NCBI RefSeq assembly: GCF_001513975.1
Contig: NZ_KQ947984.1
Coordinates: forward strand, 1,202,826 to 1,266,825
Length of the DNA stretch: 64,000 nucleotides
Direction: 5' to 3'
Source of the DNA: Streptomyces curacoi
GTDB taxonomy: Bacteria; Actinomycetota; Actinomycetes; Streptomycetales; Streptomycetaceae
Part shown: positions 1 through 9,383 of the stretch, one piece after another
Numbering within the stretch: position 1 is the stretch's first letter
Layout of the letters: each line of letters begins with the position of its first letter
Position numbers and translations under genes: made by a program
Notes under the pieces: model-generated
What the model was told of the DNA's origin: nothing
Databases searched by the model: none
The model's input: the letters and a program-made list of their open reading frames with translations, nothing else

Positions 1-1131
1 GGTGGCCTGGCCCGCCGTATCTTCGCCCGCCAGGGCCACAACGGCACCATCACCACCACCACAGACCTGGACGCGGCGGTGGAGGGCGCCGACGCGGTCC
101 TCCTCCAGCTCCGTGTGGGCGGCCAGGCGGCCCGCGAACGGGACGAGACCTGGCCGCTGGAATGCGGTTGCGTCGGCCAGGAGACGACGGGCGCGGGCGG
201 TCTGGCGAAGGCTCTGCGCACGATGCCGGTGGTCCTCGACATCGCCGAACGGGTCCGTCGTACGAACCCCAGGGCGTGGATCATCGACTTCACCAACCCG
301 GTCGGCATCGTCACCCGCGCCCTGCTCCAGGAAGGCCACAGGGCGGTCGGCCTGTGCAACGTGGCGATCGGCTTCCAGCGGAAGTTCGCCACGCTGCTCG
401 GCGTGGCGCCGTCCGACGTCCACCTCGACCATGTGGGCCTCAACCACCTCACCTGGGAGACCGGCGTACGCCTCGGCGGCCCCGAGGGCGAGAACGTCCT
501 GCCGCGGCTGCTCACCGACCACGGCGACACGATCGCCGCGGACCTGCACCTTCCCCGCCCCCTGCTGGACCGCCTGGGCGCGGTGCCGTCGTACTACCTG
601 CGCTACTACTACGCCCACGACGCGGTGGTGGAGGAACTACGAACCAAACCGTCACGCGCCGCGGAAGTGGCCGAAATGGAAAGAAAACTGCTCACGCTCT
701 ACGCGGACCCCGCCCTCGACGAGAAGCCGGAACTCCTCTCCAAGCGAGGCGGCGCGTACTACTCGGAGGCGGCGGTGGACCTGGCGGCCGCGCTGCTGAA
801 CGGCGCCGGCAGCCCCTACCAGGTAGTCAACACCCACAACAGGGGCACGCTCCCCTTCCTCCCCGACGACGCGGTGATCGAGGTACCGGCGGCGGTGGGC
901 CAGAAGGGCCCGATCCCCCTCGCCCCCGCCCGCCCCGACCCCCTGTACGCGGGCCTGATGGCCCAGGTGACGGCCTACGAGGACCTGGCCCTCGAAGCGG
1001 CCCTGCACGGCGGCCGCACCCGGGTCTTCAAGGCCCTGCTCTCCCATCCCCTCATCGGCCAGTACGAGTACGCGGACAAACTCACCGACCGACTCATCGC
1101 ACACAACCGGGAGCACCTCGCGTGGGCATGA
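1..1131 (+). CDS. 6-phospho-beta-glucosidase, GH4 family (5' truncated by window edge)
   Basis: Glycoside hydrolase family 4 enzyme, which cleaves phosphorylated or free beta-glycosides using NAD+ and a divalent metal in the cytoplasm. The frame is open from base 1, so the N-terminal Rossmann start lies outside the window; the GTG at 79 is internal. Visible family features are VLLQLRVGG, the IIDFTNPVGIVT segment, the metal-ligand Cys in CNVAIGF and the His in LDHVGLNHLTW. About 376 residues are present out of a usual 420-450. Its stop overlaps the next start as ATGA, so it is translationally coupled to a sugar kinase, suggesting joint sugar catabolism. The exact substrate cannot be read from sequence. 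Confidence 0.9.
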   Translation, partial: GGLARRIFARQGHNGTITTTTDLDAAVEGADAVLLQLRVGGQAARERDETWPLECGCVGQETTGAGGLAKALRTMPVVLDIAERVRRTNPRAWIIDFTNPVGIVTRALLQEGHRAVGLCNVAIGFQRKFATLLGVAPSDVHLDHVGLNHLTWETGVRLGGPEGENVLPRLLTDHGDTIAADLHLPRPLLDRLGAVPSYYLRYYYAHDAVVEELRTKPSRAAEVAEMERKLLTLYADPALDEKPELLSKRGGAYYSEAAVDLAAALLNGAGSPYQVVNTHNRGTLPFLPDDAVIEVPAAVGQKGPIPLAPARPDPLYAGLMAQVTAYEDLALEAALHGGRTRVFKALLSHPLIGQYEYADKLTDRLIAHNREHLAWA

Positions 1132-2093
1132 CCGCACGTGTCCTCGCCGTAGACGCGGGCAACAGCAAGACGGACGTGGCGGTGGTGGCGGCCGACGGCA
1201 CCGTCCTGGCCACGGCCCGCGGAGGCGGATTCCGCCCACCGACCGTAGGCGTGGAACCGGCAATGGAAACCCTCGCCGCCACCGTCCACGAGGCGTTCAC
1301 CGCGGCAGGCGTGACCTCCGTCGACCACGTCTCGGCCTGCCTGGCCAACGCCGACCTCCCGGTGGAGGAGGAGAGACTCACGGCCGCCCTGCACGCGCGC
1401 GCGTGGGGCACGACAACGGAGGTCCGCAACGACACCTTCGCCATCCTGCGCGCGGGCGTGACGGAACCCCGCGGGGTCGCGGTCGTCTGCGGCGCCGGCA
1501 TCAACTGCGTGGGCATGCGCCCCGACGGCCGTACCGCCCGCTTCCCCGCGCTGGGCCGTATCTCCGGCGACTGGGGCGGCGGCTGGGGCCTGGCGGAGGA
1601 GGCCCTGTGGCACGCGTCCCGAGCGGAGGACGGCCGCGGGGTGCCTACGGCGTTGAGGCACACCCTCCCCGCCCACTTCGGCCTTGCCACCATGTACGCC
1701 CTGATCGAAGCCCTGCACCTCGAACACATCCCTCCCATCCGCCGCCACGAGCTGACCCCGGTCCTGTTCACCACAGCAGCGGCCGGCGACCCCGTCGCCC
1801 GCTCGATCGTGGACCGCCTGGCCGATGAAGTGGCAACAATGGCAACGGTCGCCCTGACCCGGCTCGACCTCCTGGAGGAGAAGACCCCGGTCCTGCTCGG
1901 CGGAGGCGTACTGGCGGCACGCCACCCCCAACTGACCGAAGGCATCCACACCTTGCTGACAGCCCGCGCCCCCAAGGCAGTACCGAAGGTGGTCACGGCA
2001 AGCCCCGTGCTGGGCGCGGCCCTGCTGGGCCTGGACGCGGTAGGGGCACCCGCGGAGGCACATGCCCGAGTCGGTCAACACTTCGACACATGA
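1128..2093 (+). CDS. BadF/BadG-type sugar kinase (N-acetylglucosamine kinase-like)
   Basis: A 321-residue ASKHA-fold kinase that probably phosphorylates an amino sugar or glucose in the cytoplasm. It has the phosphate-1 loop VLAVDAGNSKTDVAVV at the N-terminus, VCGAGINCVG, the adenosine-side GDWGGGWGLAEEALW and a late VLLGGGVLAA motif, in the order expected for BadF/BadG/BcrA/BcrD ATPase-family kinases. The ATG at 1128 overlaps the GH4 stop by 4 nt (ATGA), which fixes the start. Pairing with a GH4 hydrolase points to sugar uptake and phosphorylation rather than benzoyl-CoA reductase activation. The sugar specificity is inference. Confidence 0.82.
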   Translation: MTARVLAVDAGNSKTDVAVVAADGTVLATARGGGFRPPTVGVEPAMETLAATVHEAFTAAGVTSVDHVSACLANADLPVEEERLTAALHARAWGTTTEVRNDTFAILRAGVTEPRGVAVVCGAGINCVGMRPDGRTARFPALGRISGDWGGGWGLAEEALWHASRAEDGRGVPTALRHTLPAHFGLATMYALIEALHLEHIPPIRRHELTPVLFTTAAAGDPVARSIVDRLADEVATMATVALTRLDLLEEKTPVLLGGGVLAARHPQLTEGIHTLLTARAPKAVPKVVTASPVLGAALLGLDAVGAPAEAHARVGQHFDT

Positions 2094-2164
2094 CCCGGGT
2101 TGCACGGCCACCCACACCACGGCTGACCGAGGACGGGCCGCGCGACCCGGCGCTGACGGGGCAC

Positions 2165-2400
2165 CGCCCGCGCCCATGGGCGACGACGACCGGGTACGCG
2201 CGGGCGCAGCGGGACGGACATGGCTGGACGCCGCGGCCAAGTGGGCGCACGCGCGGCTGGACGGACATGGCTCGGCACGCCGGACCGCGGGTGCGCCACT
2301 GGCCGCACATAGCTGGGCGCCTCGGTCGGGCGGGCGTGCGCAGCTGGGCGGACGTGGCCGGTTGCCGGGGTGGCCACGCGCGGCTCCACGGACCCGCAGT
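2165..2400. repeat. degenerate tandem repeat, period about 45 bp
   Basis: The gap 2094-2718 has no convincing gene. Within it, a unit resembling GACGGACATGGCTGG recurs at about 2170, 2213, 2260, 2302 and 2348, each copy followed by a GCGC/GCTG-rich tail, giving spacings of 42-47 bp. Because the period is near a multiple of three, all frames stay open and produce repetitive shadow ORFs; none has codon bias like the neighbours. Function unknown. Confidence 0.6.
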
Positions 2401-2423
2401 CGCCCACGGTGGCAAGGGGACGT

Positions 2424-2515
2424 GCCGGGTGGTGTCCGCCCGCAGTGGCCGGCGTCAACACGCGGTTCCTCTTGGCCCAAGGGGGCCGCCGGTCCGAGGA
2501 CGGACACCACCCGGC
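2424..2515. repeat. 15-bp perfect inverted repeat with 62-nt loop
   Basis: GCCGGGTGGTGTCCG at 2424-2438 is the exact reverse complement of 2501-2515. It lies in the non-coding gap about 200 nt upstream of the glnX-like gene. It could fold as an RNA stem, terminate the upstream sugar operon, or bind a regulator. Nothing in sequence alone decides. Confidence 0.55.
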
Positions 2516-2718
2516 GCGGCCCCGACCCACGACGCAACCCAAGGCGCTACGCGCACCCCCACCCAGCCCCCACAGGCCGCCGCAGGCATCGCAGCCGCAC
2601 CCCATACCACCGAACATGGAACCGAACAGATTCCCCCGGCGTATTCATGGGCAGTGGTGCGGATGTCAGTCCCGGCGGCGATACTTGCGGCGACGGATGA
2701 CCATGGGGGAGGTCAACA

Positions 2719-4122
2719 GTGACACACTCGCCGAGAAGCACCGCGGCACCACCACCGGCCCAGACCTACGGCCAGCCCCAACCCCAGACCCAGCCCCCAG
2801 CCCCCCGCCGCACCGCCTTCGCCGAGGGCCTCGACCAGCTCCGCGCCGCCGCCACCACCGAACCCGGCCGCCTCCGCGTCATCGGCGCGTTCCTCGCCGC
2901 CCTCGTCGTGGCCTTCGGCGCCGTAACCGCCTGGCAGATGACCGACAGGTCCACCGCCGCGGACGACGTGGTCAACCGCAGCCAGCCCCTCAGCTCAGAC
3001 GCGGCCGACATCTACCGCTCCCTCGCCGACGCCAACACCGCCGCCGCCAGCGGCTACCTCGCCGGCCTCCAGGAGAAGCCGGCCATGCGCGAGGGATACG
3101 AGAAGGACATCCGCACGGCCGCCGCCAAGCTCGTCAAGGCCGCCGCCAACTCCGAACCGGGCTCCGCCTCGGCGAAGACGATCGCGGAACTCAGCAGGCT
3201 GCTCCCGGAGTACAAGGGCCTGGTCGAAACGGCGAGGGCCAACAACCGCCAGGGCTACCCCGTAGGCGGCGCCTACCTGCGCACCGCGAACGAGATGATG
3301 CAGCAGAAGATGCTGCCCAAGGCCGAGAAGCTGTACCAGACGGAGAACCAGCGCCTCCGCTCCGACTACGCGGACGCGAAGTCCTTCCCCTGGGCCGCCG
3401 CAGGCCTCGGCATCGTCGCCCTGGCCGCCCTCGCCTGGGCCCAGCACCGCAACTACCTGCGCACGAACCGCGTCCTGAACCACGGCCTCGTCACCGCCAC
3501 GGCCGCCTCCGTGGTCGTCCTGCTGTGGCTCACCGTCGCCCACACCGTCGCGCGCGCGGGCCTGAACGACTCCTACGACCACGGCGTCCGCTCGCTGAAC
3601 GTGCTGAACGAGGCCCGCATCGCGTCCCTCACGGCCCGCAGTGACGAGAACCTGACCCTGGTCCGCCGGGGAGCGGACACGAAAACGGTCAGCGACAAGG
3701 TCGTCGACGCGTACGAGTGGGGCTACGACCAGCAGATCGACCAGCTCGCCAAGGCTCTCACCCGAGCGGAGGGCCTCGCCGACGACTCGGCGGGCAAGAA
3801 GCCCGTCCAGGACGCGAACGGCTTCATGAAGGTCTGGAAGGACCGCCACGGCCTCGCCCGAGTCGACAACGAACGCGGCAACTACCAGGCCGCCCGCGAC
3901 CGCGTCATCGGCGCCGCGAAGGAGCCGACGAGCGTCTGCTTCGACAACGTCGACAAGGCCCTGGCCACGGCGCTCACCCACGAACAGAACGAGTTCAGGC
4001 AGGCGGCGGGCGACGGCCGTGACTCGCTGGCCGGCCTGCCGACCGGCGCCGCGGTCCTCGCGGTCCTGGGCGCGGCCGGCGCGGTGCTCGGTATCGGGCG
4101 CAGGCTGTCGGAGTACCGGTGA
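2719..4122 (+). CDS. glnX: GlnX-like integral membrane protein of the PknG locus
   Basis: A 467-residue membrane protein. A Pro-rich N-terminal tail (about residues 1-35) leads to a transmembrane segment near 52-74 (VIGAFLAALVVAFGAV). A predicted extracytoplasmic helical domain runs to about 210. Two more transmembrane segments lie near 212-230 and 247-267, followed by a second helical extracytoplasmic domain and a C-terminal segment near 435-458. In mycobacteria GlnX relays amino-acid binding by GlnH to kinase PknG, and the same three genes occur in the same neighbourhood here. The start is GTG 2719, preceded by GGGGGAGG. The next gene follows immediately. Assignment is by gene order and topology, not by a diagnostic motif. 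Confidence 0.75.
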   Translation: MTHSPRSTAAPPPAQTYGQPQPQTQPPAPRRTAFAEGLDQLRAAATTEPGRLRVIGAFLAALVVAFGAVTAWQMTDRSTAADDVVNRSQPLSSDAADIYRSLADANTAAASGYLAGLQEKPAMREGYEKDIRTAAAKLVKAAANSEPGSASAKTIAELSRLLPEYKGLVETARANNRQGYPVGGAYLRTANEMMQQKMLPKAEKLYQTENQRLRSDYADAKSFPWAAAGLGIVALAALAWAQHRNYLRTNRVLNHGLVTATAASVVVLLWLTVAHTVARAGLNDSYDHGVRSLNVLNEARIASLTARSDENLTLVRRGADTKTVSDKVVDAYEWGYDQQIDQLAKALTRAEGLADDSAGKKPVQDANGFMKVWKDRHGLARVDNERGNYQAARDRVIGAAKEPTSVCFDNVDKALATALTHEQNEFRQAAGDGRDSLAGLPTGAAVLAVLGAAGAVLGIGRRLSEYR

Positions 4123-4136
4123 GAGGGGGCGTGACG

Positions 4137-5210
4137 ATGAACACACGCGATGACACCGGCCGCCTCCACGACGCGCCCCTTCGGCGACGCCTGCGGGCCG
4201 CGCTGCGCGGCTGGGGCGGCGTGGGCGCGATGGCGGCCGTCTGCGCCCTGACGCTGGCCTTCGCGCTGCTGCTCCCCCTCACGCAGTCGCAGAGCCAGGA
4301 CGCGGGCACGGCCATCACCGGCCGGGGCGTGGCTCACGGCAGCCAGGTGGAGGCGGAGGACTGCGAGAACCCGCAGAACCAGAGCCTGTCCCCGTCCGGC
4401 GGCGACGGCAGCACCCCGACCCTGGACGCCATCAAGGACCGCAAGGACCGCCGCCTGATCGTCGGCGTCGACACCAACAGCTACCGCTGGGGCTACCTCG
4501 ACCCCAACAACCCCTCAGGTGAACTGGAGGGGTTCGACATCGACCTCGTCCACCGGATCGCCCAGGACATCCTCGGCGACCGCGACGCGGTGCAGTTCAA
4601 GGCCATCCCGACCAGCCGTCGCATTGAGGCAGTCCAGAAGGGCGAGGTCGACATGGTGGTCCGCACCATGACGATCAACTGCGCCCGCATCGAGCAAGTC
4701 GCCTTCTCCGCCCCGTACTTCGTCACCGGCCAGCAGGTCCTGGCGCCCAAGACGTCGACGATCACCGGGTTCGACAAGAGCCTGGCGAAGAAGAAGGTGT
4801 GCTCGGCGGAGGGCTCGACCGCGTACGACAACCTGGAAGCCGGCCAGAAGTCCGGCGACCTGCCCGCCTCCACCGACATCGGCACCACCGTCCCCAACCA
4901 GCTCGACTGCCTGGTGAAGTTGCAGCTCGGGGAGGTCGACGCGGTCGTGACCGACGGCGCGCTCGCCGCGAGTCAGGCCGCGCAGGATCCCGCGGTCGAG
5001 CTCAAGGGCGGCCTGTTCACCGACGAGTACTACGGCGTGGCGATGAAACGGGGCTCCGACGATCTGGTACGCCAGGTCAACCGGACCCTGGAGAACTACA
5101 TAGAGGACGGCGGCTGGAAGGCGTCGTACGAGAAGTGGCTGCACCCGACCATGGACCAGGGCGACAAGAAGTCGGCGTCGGCGACCCCTCCCGAAGCGGA
5201 CTACAAGTGA
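4137..5210 (+). CDS. glnH: GlnH-like amino-acid solute-binding protein, membrane anchored
   Basis: A 357-residue type 2 periplasmic-binding-protein domain for glutamate, glutamine or aspartate. An N-terminal hydrophobic anchor (about residues 27-46, VGAMAAVCALTLAFALLLP) has no lipobox Cys, so it is likely a membrane-tethered sensor. The ligand-binding domain starts near residue 95 with RRLIVGVDTNSYRWG and includes LEGFDIDLVHRIA and EAVQKGEVDMVVRTMTI, typical of family 3 solute-binding proteins. No ABC permease or ATPase is adjacent, arguing for sensing rather than import. ATG 4137 has AGAGGGGG at good spacing; GTG 4119, which overlaps the upstream stop, is an alternative. Confidence 0.8.
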   Translation: MNTRDDTGRLHDAPLRRRLRAALRGWGGVGAMAAVCALTLAFALLLPLTQSQSQDAGTAITGRGVAHGSQVEAEDCENPQNQSLSPSGGDGSTPTLDAIKDRKDRRLIVGVDTNSYRWGYLDPNNPSGELEGFDIDLVHRIAQDILGDRDAVQFKAIPTSRRIEAVQKGEVDMVVRTMTINCARIEQVAFSAPYFVTGQQVLAPKTSTITGFDKSLAKKKVCSAEGSTAYDNLEAGQKSGDLPASTDIGTTVPNQLDCLVKLQLGEVDAVVTDGALAASQAAQDPAVELKGGLFTDEYYGVAMKRGSDDLVRQVNRTLENYIEDGGWKASYEKWLHPTMDQGDKKSASATPPEADYK

Positions 5211-5299
5211 CCGACCATCAACTGACCGACGATTGACAGAGCCACACGCGGAACCGACGGACCACACCGACGGACCACAACAGCAGCGAGAGGTGATCG

Positions 5300-6631
5300 A
5301 TGGGCGTCACGGACCCCGCCGGGCCGGTGATGGACCGGGACGAGGTGGACCGTGCGCTGGCGCGGCTCGGCGCGGAGCACGAGGCGATCGAGACCTCGCT
5401 CCTCGCCCTGCAGGACCACGCGGGCCGCAGACTCCTGGAGGGCGCCGAGCTCACCGGCATCACCAAGGAGCGCTGGACCACCACGGAGGCGTCGATCACG
5501 CTGCTGTGGGCGTACTTCGACGCGTACACGGACGCGCTGCGCGCCGCCCGCGAGATCCGCGCCCGCCGCCGCTGGTCCAGCCGCGACGACCTGGTGGAGC
5601 TGACGGAGCTGCTGCGCGGCGAGTCCGTGACCGTCGCGGGCTCGGCGACCGCGACCGCCAACGCCCCGACGCTGCACGGCGGTTCGGGCAAGCTCAGCGA
5701 ACAGTTCTCCCTGGCCACGCTGGTCGACCGGATGAACGAGCTGTACGCGACGAGCCTGGACATGGTCGTCGCTGCCGACGCGGTCTGGTCGGCGCTGCCC
5801 GCCCGTATCGATTTACTCGCCGCGGAGCTCCAGCGCACACGCCAGCTCGCGCACTCCGTCGGCGTACGCCCCGGCGAGCACCCGGCGGGCGACGACCTGG
5901 AGCGCATCACGCGCACGCTCACCAAGCTGCGCGCGGAGGTGGTGTCCGACCCGCTCGCCTACTGGGTCCCGGCGCAGGGGAGTTCGGCGCCCGGCGGCGG
6001 CAAGCCCGACACCACGGTCTACGACCGTGAGGCGCGCGCCCTGGAGGACGTACGCCGTGAGATCGACGCGGTCCTGACGGTCCGTCAGGACGCGGAACAG
6101 CGTCTGATCAAGCTGCGCGACGTGCTCTCCCGCGCGGACCGCACGCTCGCCGAGGCCCGCACCGCGCGCGGCGAGGTGCTGGCGAAGATCGCCGCCACGG
6201 AGGTGCCGGTCGTCAGCGGCCCGCCGACCGTGCTGCAGGAGCAGCTGGCGACGGCTGCCGAGTACCGCAGACGGGCGCAGTGGCACCGTCTGTCGCCGCT
6301 GCTGGAGTCCCTGGAGCAGAAGGCGGAGGACGAACTGCTGCGCGCCCGCGAGTCGTTGACCGCGGTCACCGCGCCCCTGGCGGTCCGTGCCGAACTGCGC
6401 GGCCGTCTCGACGCGTACAAGGCGAAGGTGGCCCGGCACGGGCTCGCCGAGGACCCGTTCCTGATCGAGCGGTACGACGCGGCCCGCCGCATGCTGTGGA
6501 GCGCGCCCTGCGACCTGCGCGTCGCCGAACAGGCGGTCCTGCGCTACCAGCAGGCGGCCGCCGAGCTGCTCGGCACCGGGCGCGTACCGGGGCCGCGCGG
6601 GCCCGAGGACCGCGGGGGTCAGGGGGCATGA
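5300..6631 (+). CDS. coiled-coil protein of the PknG operon (unknown function)
   Basis: A 443-residue Ala/Arg/Glu/Leu-rich cytosolic protein without recognisable enzymatic motifs. Long amphipathic helices occur around residues 10-115, 130-215 and 245-400, consistent with coiled coil or a helical bundle. No signal peptide or membrane segment is seen. The start ATG 5300 follows GAGAGG. It sits between the glnH-like and pknG genes with short gaps (89 and 22 nt), so it is probably co-transcribed and may be a scaffold or adaptor; that role is inference. It carries a TTA leucine codon at 5813-5815, rare in Streptomyces, so full translation may depend on bldA tRNA. Confidence 0.78.
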   Translation: MGVTDPAGPVMDRDEVDRALARLGAEHEAIETSLLALQDHAGRRLLEGAELTGITKERWTTTEASITLLWAYFDAYTDALRAAREIRARRRWSSRDDLVELTELLRGESVTVAGSATATANAPTLHGGSGKLSEQFSLATLVDRMNELYATSLDMVVAADAVWSALPARIDLLAAELQRTRQLAHSVGVRPGEHPAGDDLERITRTLTKLRAEVVSDPLAYWVPAQGSSAPGGGKPDTTVYDREARALEDVRREIDAVLTVRQDAEQRLIKLRDVLSRADRTLAEARTARGEVLAKIAATEVPVVSGPPTVLQEQLATAAEYRRRAQWHRLSPLLESLEQKAEDELLRARESLTAVTAPLAVRAELRGRLDAYKAKVARHGLAEDPFLIERYDAARRMLWSAPCDLRVAEQAVLRYQQAAAELLGTGRVPGPRGPEDRGGQGA

Positions 6632-6653
6632 GGGACAGGGGGGAGTCGTCGTC

Positions 6654-9380
6654 ATGAGCCAGGCACAGCAGACCTGCCAGCGGCCCGACTGCGGCGGGGC
6701 GTACGAGGACGTCGGCGGCGGCGAGCTGTACTGCGACACCTGCGGTCTCGCCCCGGTCGTCTCCGCGACCGGCATGGTCGGTTCGCCGCCCACCGGGGTG
6801 ACGGGCGGCGGCCGGGGCTCGGCGGGCAGCGGCAGCTCCCGCGCCGGCAGCCGGGGCAGCTCCCGTACGTCGTCGCAGTCGTCGAAGTCCCGGCGCTCGG
6901 TGTCGGGACGGCTGTCCCGCGCCCTGTCGGGCCGTTCCACGAGCCGCTCGGTGTCAGTGCGCAGCTCCGGCTCCACGGCCGGCTCCAGCGGCCGAGGCCG
7001 GCTGGGCGCCGGGCTGGTCCAGGTGCCGGACGTGCCGCGCCCCGACCCGCGCGCGATGGTGCTGGAGAACCCGGAGGTGCCGGAGCGCAAGCGGTTCTGC
7101 TCCCGCTCGGACTGCGGCGCGCCCGTCGGCCGGGCCCGCGGTGACCGCCCGGGCCGCACCGAGGGCTTCTGCACGAAGTGCGGCCACCCGTACTCCTTCG
7201 TCCCGAAGCTGAAGGCCGGCGACATCGTGCACGGCCAGTACGAGGTCGTGGGCTGCCTGGCGCACGGCGGCCTGGGCTGGATCTACCTCGCCGTGGACCG
7301 GGCCGTCTCCGACCGCTGGGTGGTGCTCAAGGGCCTGCTCGACACCGGCGACCAGGACGCGATGGCGGCGGCGATCTCCGAGCGGCGCTTCCTCGCGGAG
7401 ATCGAGCACGCCAACATCGTGCGGATCTACAACTTCGTCGAACACCTCGACCAGCGCACGGGCTCGCTCGACGGTTACATCGTCATGGAGTACGTCGGCG
7501 GCAAGTCGCTGAAGGAGATCGCCAACGGCCGCCGCACCCCCGACGGCAGGCGTGACCCGCTCCCCGTCGAGCAGGCGTGCGCGTACGGCATCGAGGCGCT
7601 GGAGGCCCTCGGCCACCTGCACAGCCGCAACCTCCTCTACTGCGACTTCAAGGTCGACAACGCCATCCAGACCGAGGACCAGCTCAAGCTGATCGACATG
7701 GGCGCGGTGCGCAGGATGGACGACGACGAGTCGGCCATCTACGGCACGGTGGGCTACCAGGCGCCGGAGGTCGCGGAGGTCGGCCCGTCGGTGGCGTCCG
7801 ACCTCTACACCGTGGCGCGCACCCTGGCCGTCCTGACGTTCGACTTCCAGGGCTACACGAACGTCTACGTCGACTCGCTCCCCGACCCCGACAACATCGA
7901 GGTCTTCCGCCGCTACGAGTCCTTCTACCGCCTCTTGGTCCGCGCCACCGACCCCGACCCGGCCCGCCGGTTCGCCTCCGCGCAGGAGATGACGGAGCAG
8001 CTGACGGGCGTGCTGCGCGAGGTCGTGTCCCTGCAGACGGGGCGGGCGAGGCCGTCGCTGTCGACCCTGTTCGGTCCCGAAGTGCGGGTGACGGACACGG
8101 AGTTGTTCCCGAAGCTGGACGGGGAGGTGTCGCGGCTGGGGGCGCGCGTGGCCCCGCCGGGGCGATGGCGTCGCAGGGCTGTGTCCGGCTCGGCCGCCTC
8201 CTCGGGCACGGGCGCCTTGTCGGGCACGGGCGCCTTGTCCGGCACGGCCGCCTCCTCCGGCGCAGGTGCCCTCTCCGGCACCGGCGCTTCCGCCGGCGCC
8301 ACGGCCCTTGCGCTCGCGCCGCCCGCCCACTCCCCCACGGCGTCCCGCCCCGTCGGCATCGCAGGTGCCGCGCGGCCGGGCTCCGGAGGCTTCGGGGGCA
8401 CAGTCGCGAACGGCCCGGTCGCCGGTGCCGCGGGCATCGTCAAGGCCGTCAACGCCCCCGCCGCCGCCCTCACCCTTCCCGTGCCCCGTGTCGACCCCAC
8501 CGACCCCAACGCCGGTTTCCTCGCGGGCCTGATGACCACCGCGCCGGCCGAGCTGCTGGGCGCGCTCGCCGCCGCGTCGGCGCCGTCGACCGAGACACGG
8601 CTGCGGCAGGTGCGGGCCCGGCTGGAGAACGGCGACGCCGGCTCCGCGCACGAGACCCTGCTTGAGCTGGAGGACGAGCGGCCCGACGACTGGCGGGTGG
8701 TCTGGTACCGCGGTGTGGCAGCGCTGGTCACCGGCGACCACGAGGGCGCCGCGCTCGCCTTCGACGCGATCTACGACGCCTTCCCCGGCGAACCCGCCCC
8801 CAAGCTGGCCCTCGGCCTGTGCGCGGAGGTGCTGGGCCAGCTGGACAACGCCGCCGAGTACTACCACCTCGTGTGGTCGACCGACCCGAGCTATGTGAGC
8901 GCCGCCTTCGGGCTCGCCCGCGTCCAGCTCGCGAGCGGTGACCGCCGCGGCGCCGTACGGACTTTGGAGTCGGTCCCGGAAAGCTCCATTCACTACACGG
9001 CCGCACGTGTCGCGGCCGTCCGCGCCCGGCTGCGTGGGCGCACGGCGGTCGCCGCCGACGTACCCTTCCTGGACGACCTGACCGCCGCCGCGGGCCAGGT
9101 CGAGGCGCTGGACGCGTACGGTCTGGATCCGGCGCGCCGGGAGCAGTTGTCGGCGGAAGTCCTCGGCTGCGCGCTGGACTGGGTACTCTCCGGGGGCCAG
9201 GGTTCCGCCCCGCCCGCCTCCGGAGGACGGACGCTGCTCGGCAGCGGCCTGGACGAGCGGGGACTGCGTTTCGGCCTGGAGCGTTCGTACCGCACGCTGG
9301 CCCGGCTCGCACGGGGCGGCGAGGAGAGGATCGACCTGGTGGAACGTGCCAACCGTTACCGCCCCCGGACGTGGGTGTAG
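6654..9380 (+). CDS. pknG: PknG-type serine/threonine protein kinase with zinc ribbons and TPR
   Basis: A 908-residue soluble kinase. An N-terminal zinc ribbon (Cys pairs CQRPDC and CDTCG, residues 4-33) is followed by a Ser/Arg-rich linker and a second Cys-rich rubredoxin-like unit near 143-182 (FCSRSDCGAP, FCTKCGHPY). The kinase domain spans about 190-450: nucleotide loop LAHGGLGWIY, lysine in VVLKG, catalytic YCDFKVDN, metal-binding LIDMGAVR in place of DFG, and GTVGYQAPE. A low-complexity Gly/Ala/Ser stretch (about 505-560) leads to a C-terminal TPR-like domain. In mycobacteria PknG controls 2-oxoglutarate flux through a small FHA protein. The start ATG 6654 follows GGGGGGAG. Confidence 0.92.
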   Translation: MSQAQQTCQRPDCGGAYEDVGGGELYCDTCGLAPVVSATGMVGSPPTGVTGGGRGSAGSGSSRAGSRGSSRTSSQSSKSRRSVSGRLSRALSGRSTSRSVSVRSSGSTAGSSGRGRLGAGLVQVPDVPRPDPRAMVLENPEVPERKRFCSRSDCGAPVGRARGDRPGRTEGFCTKCGHPYSFVPKLKAGDIVHGQYEVVGCLAHGGLGWIYLAVDRAVSDRWVVLKGLLDTGDQDAMAAAISERRFLAEIEHANIVRIYNFVEHLDQRTGSLDGYIVMEYVGGKSLKEIANGRRTPDGRRDPLPVEQACAYGIEALEALGHLHSRNLLYCDFKVDNAIQTEDQLKLIDMGAVRRMDDDESAIYGTVGYQAPEVAEVGPSVASDLYTVARTLAVLTFDFQGYTNVYVDSLPDPDNIEVFRRYESFYRLLVRATDPDPARRFASAQEMTEQLTGVLREVVSLQTGRARPSLSTLFGPEVRVTDTELFPKLDGEVSRLGARVAPPGRWRRRAVSGSAASSGTGALSGTGALSGTAASSGAGALSGTGASAGATALALAPPAHSPTASRPVGIAGAARPGSGGFGGTVANGPVAGAAGIVKAVNAPAAALTLPVPRVDPTDPNAGFLAGLMTTAPAELLGALAAASAPSTETRLRQVRARLENGDAGSAHETLLELEDERPDDWRVVWYRGVAALVTGDHEGAALAFDAIYDAFPGEPAPKLALGLCAEVLGQLDNAAEYYHLVWSTDPSYVSAAFGLARVQLASGDRRGAVRTLESVPESSIHYTAARVAAVRARLRGRTAVAADVPFLDDLTAAAGQVEALDAYGLDPARREQLSAEVLGCALDWVLSGGQGSAPPASGGRTLLGSGLDERGLRFGLERSYRTLARLARGGEERIDLVERANRYRPRTWV

Positions 9381-9383
9381 TTG

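Noticed and set aside
2062..2722. Overlapping 210-residue ORFs in the spacer before glnX
   Set aside because: They arise from a near-45-bp repeat that keeps all frames open; no ribosome sites, no domain and no typical codon use.
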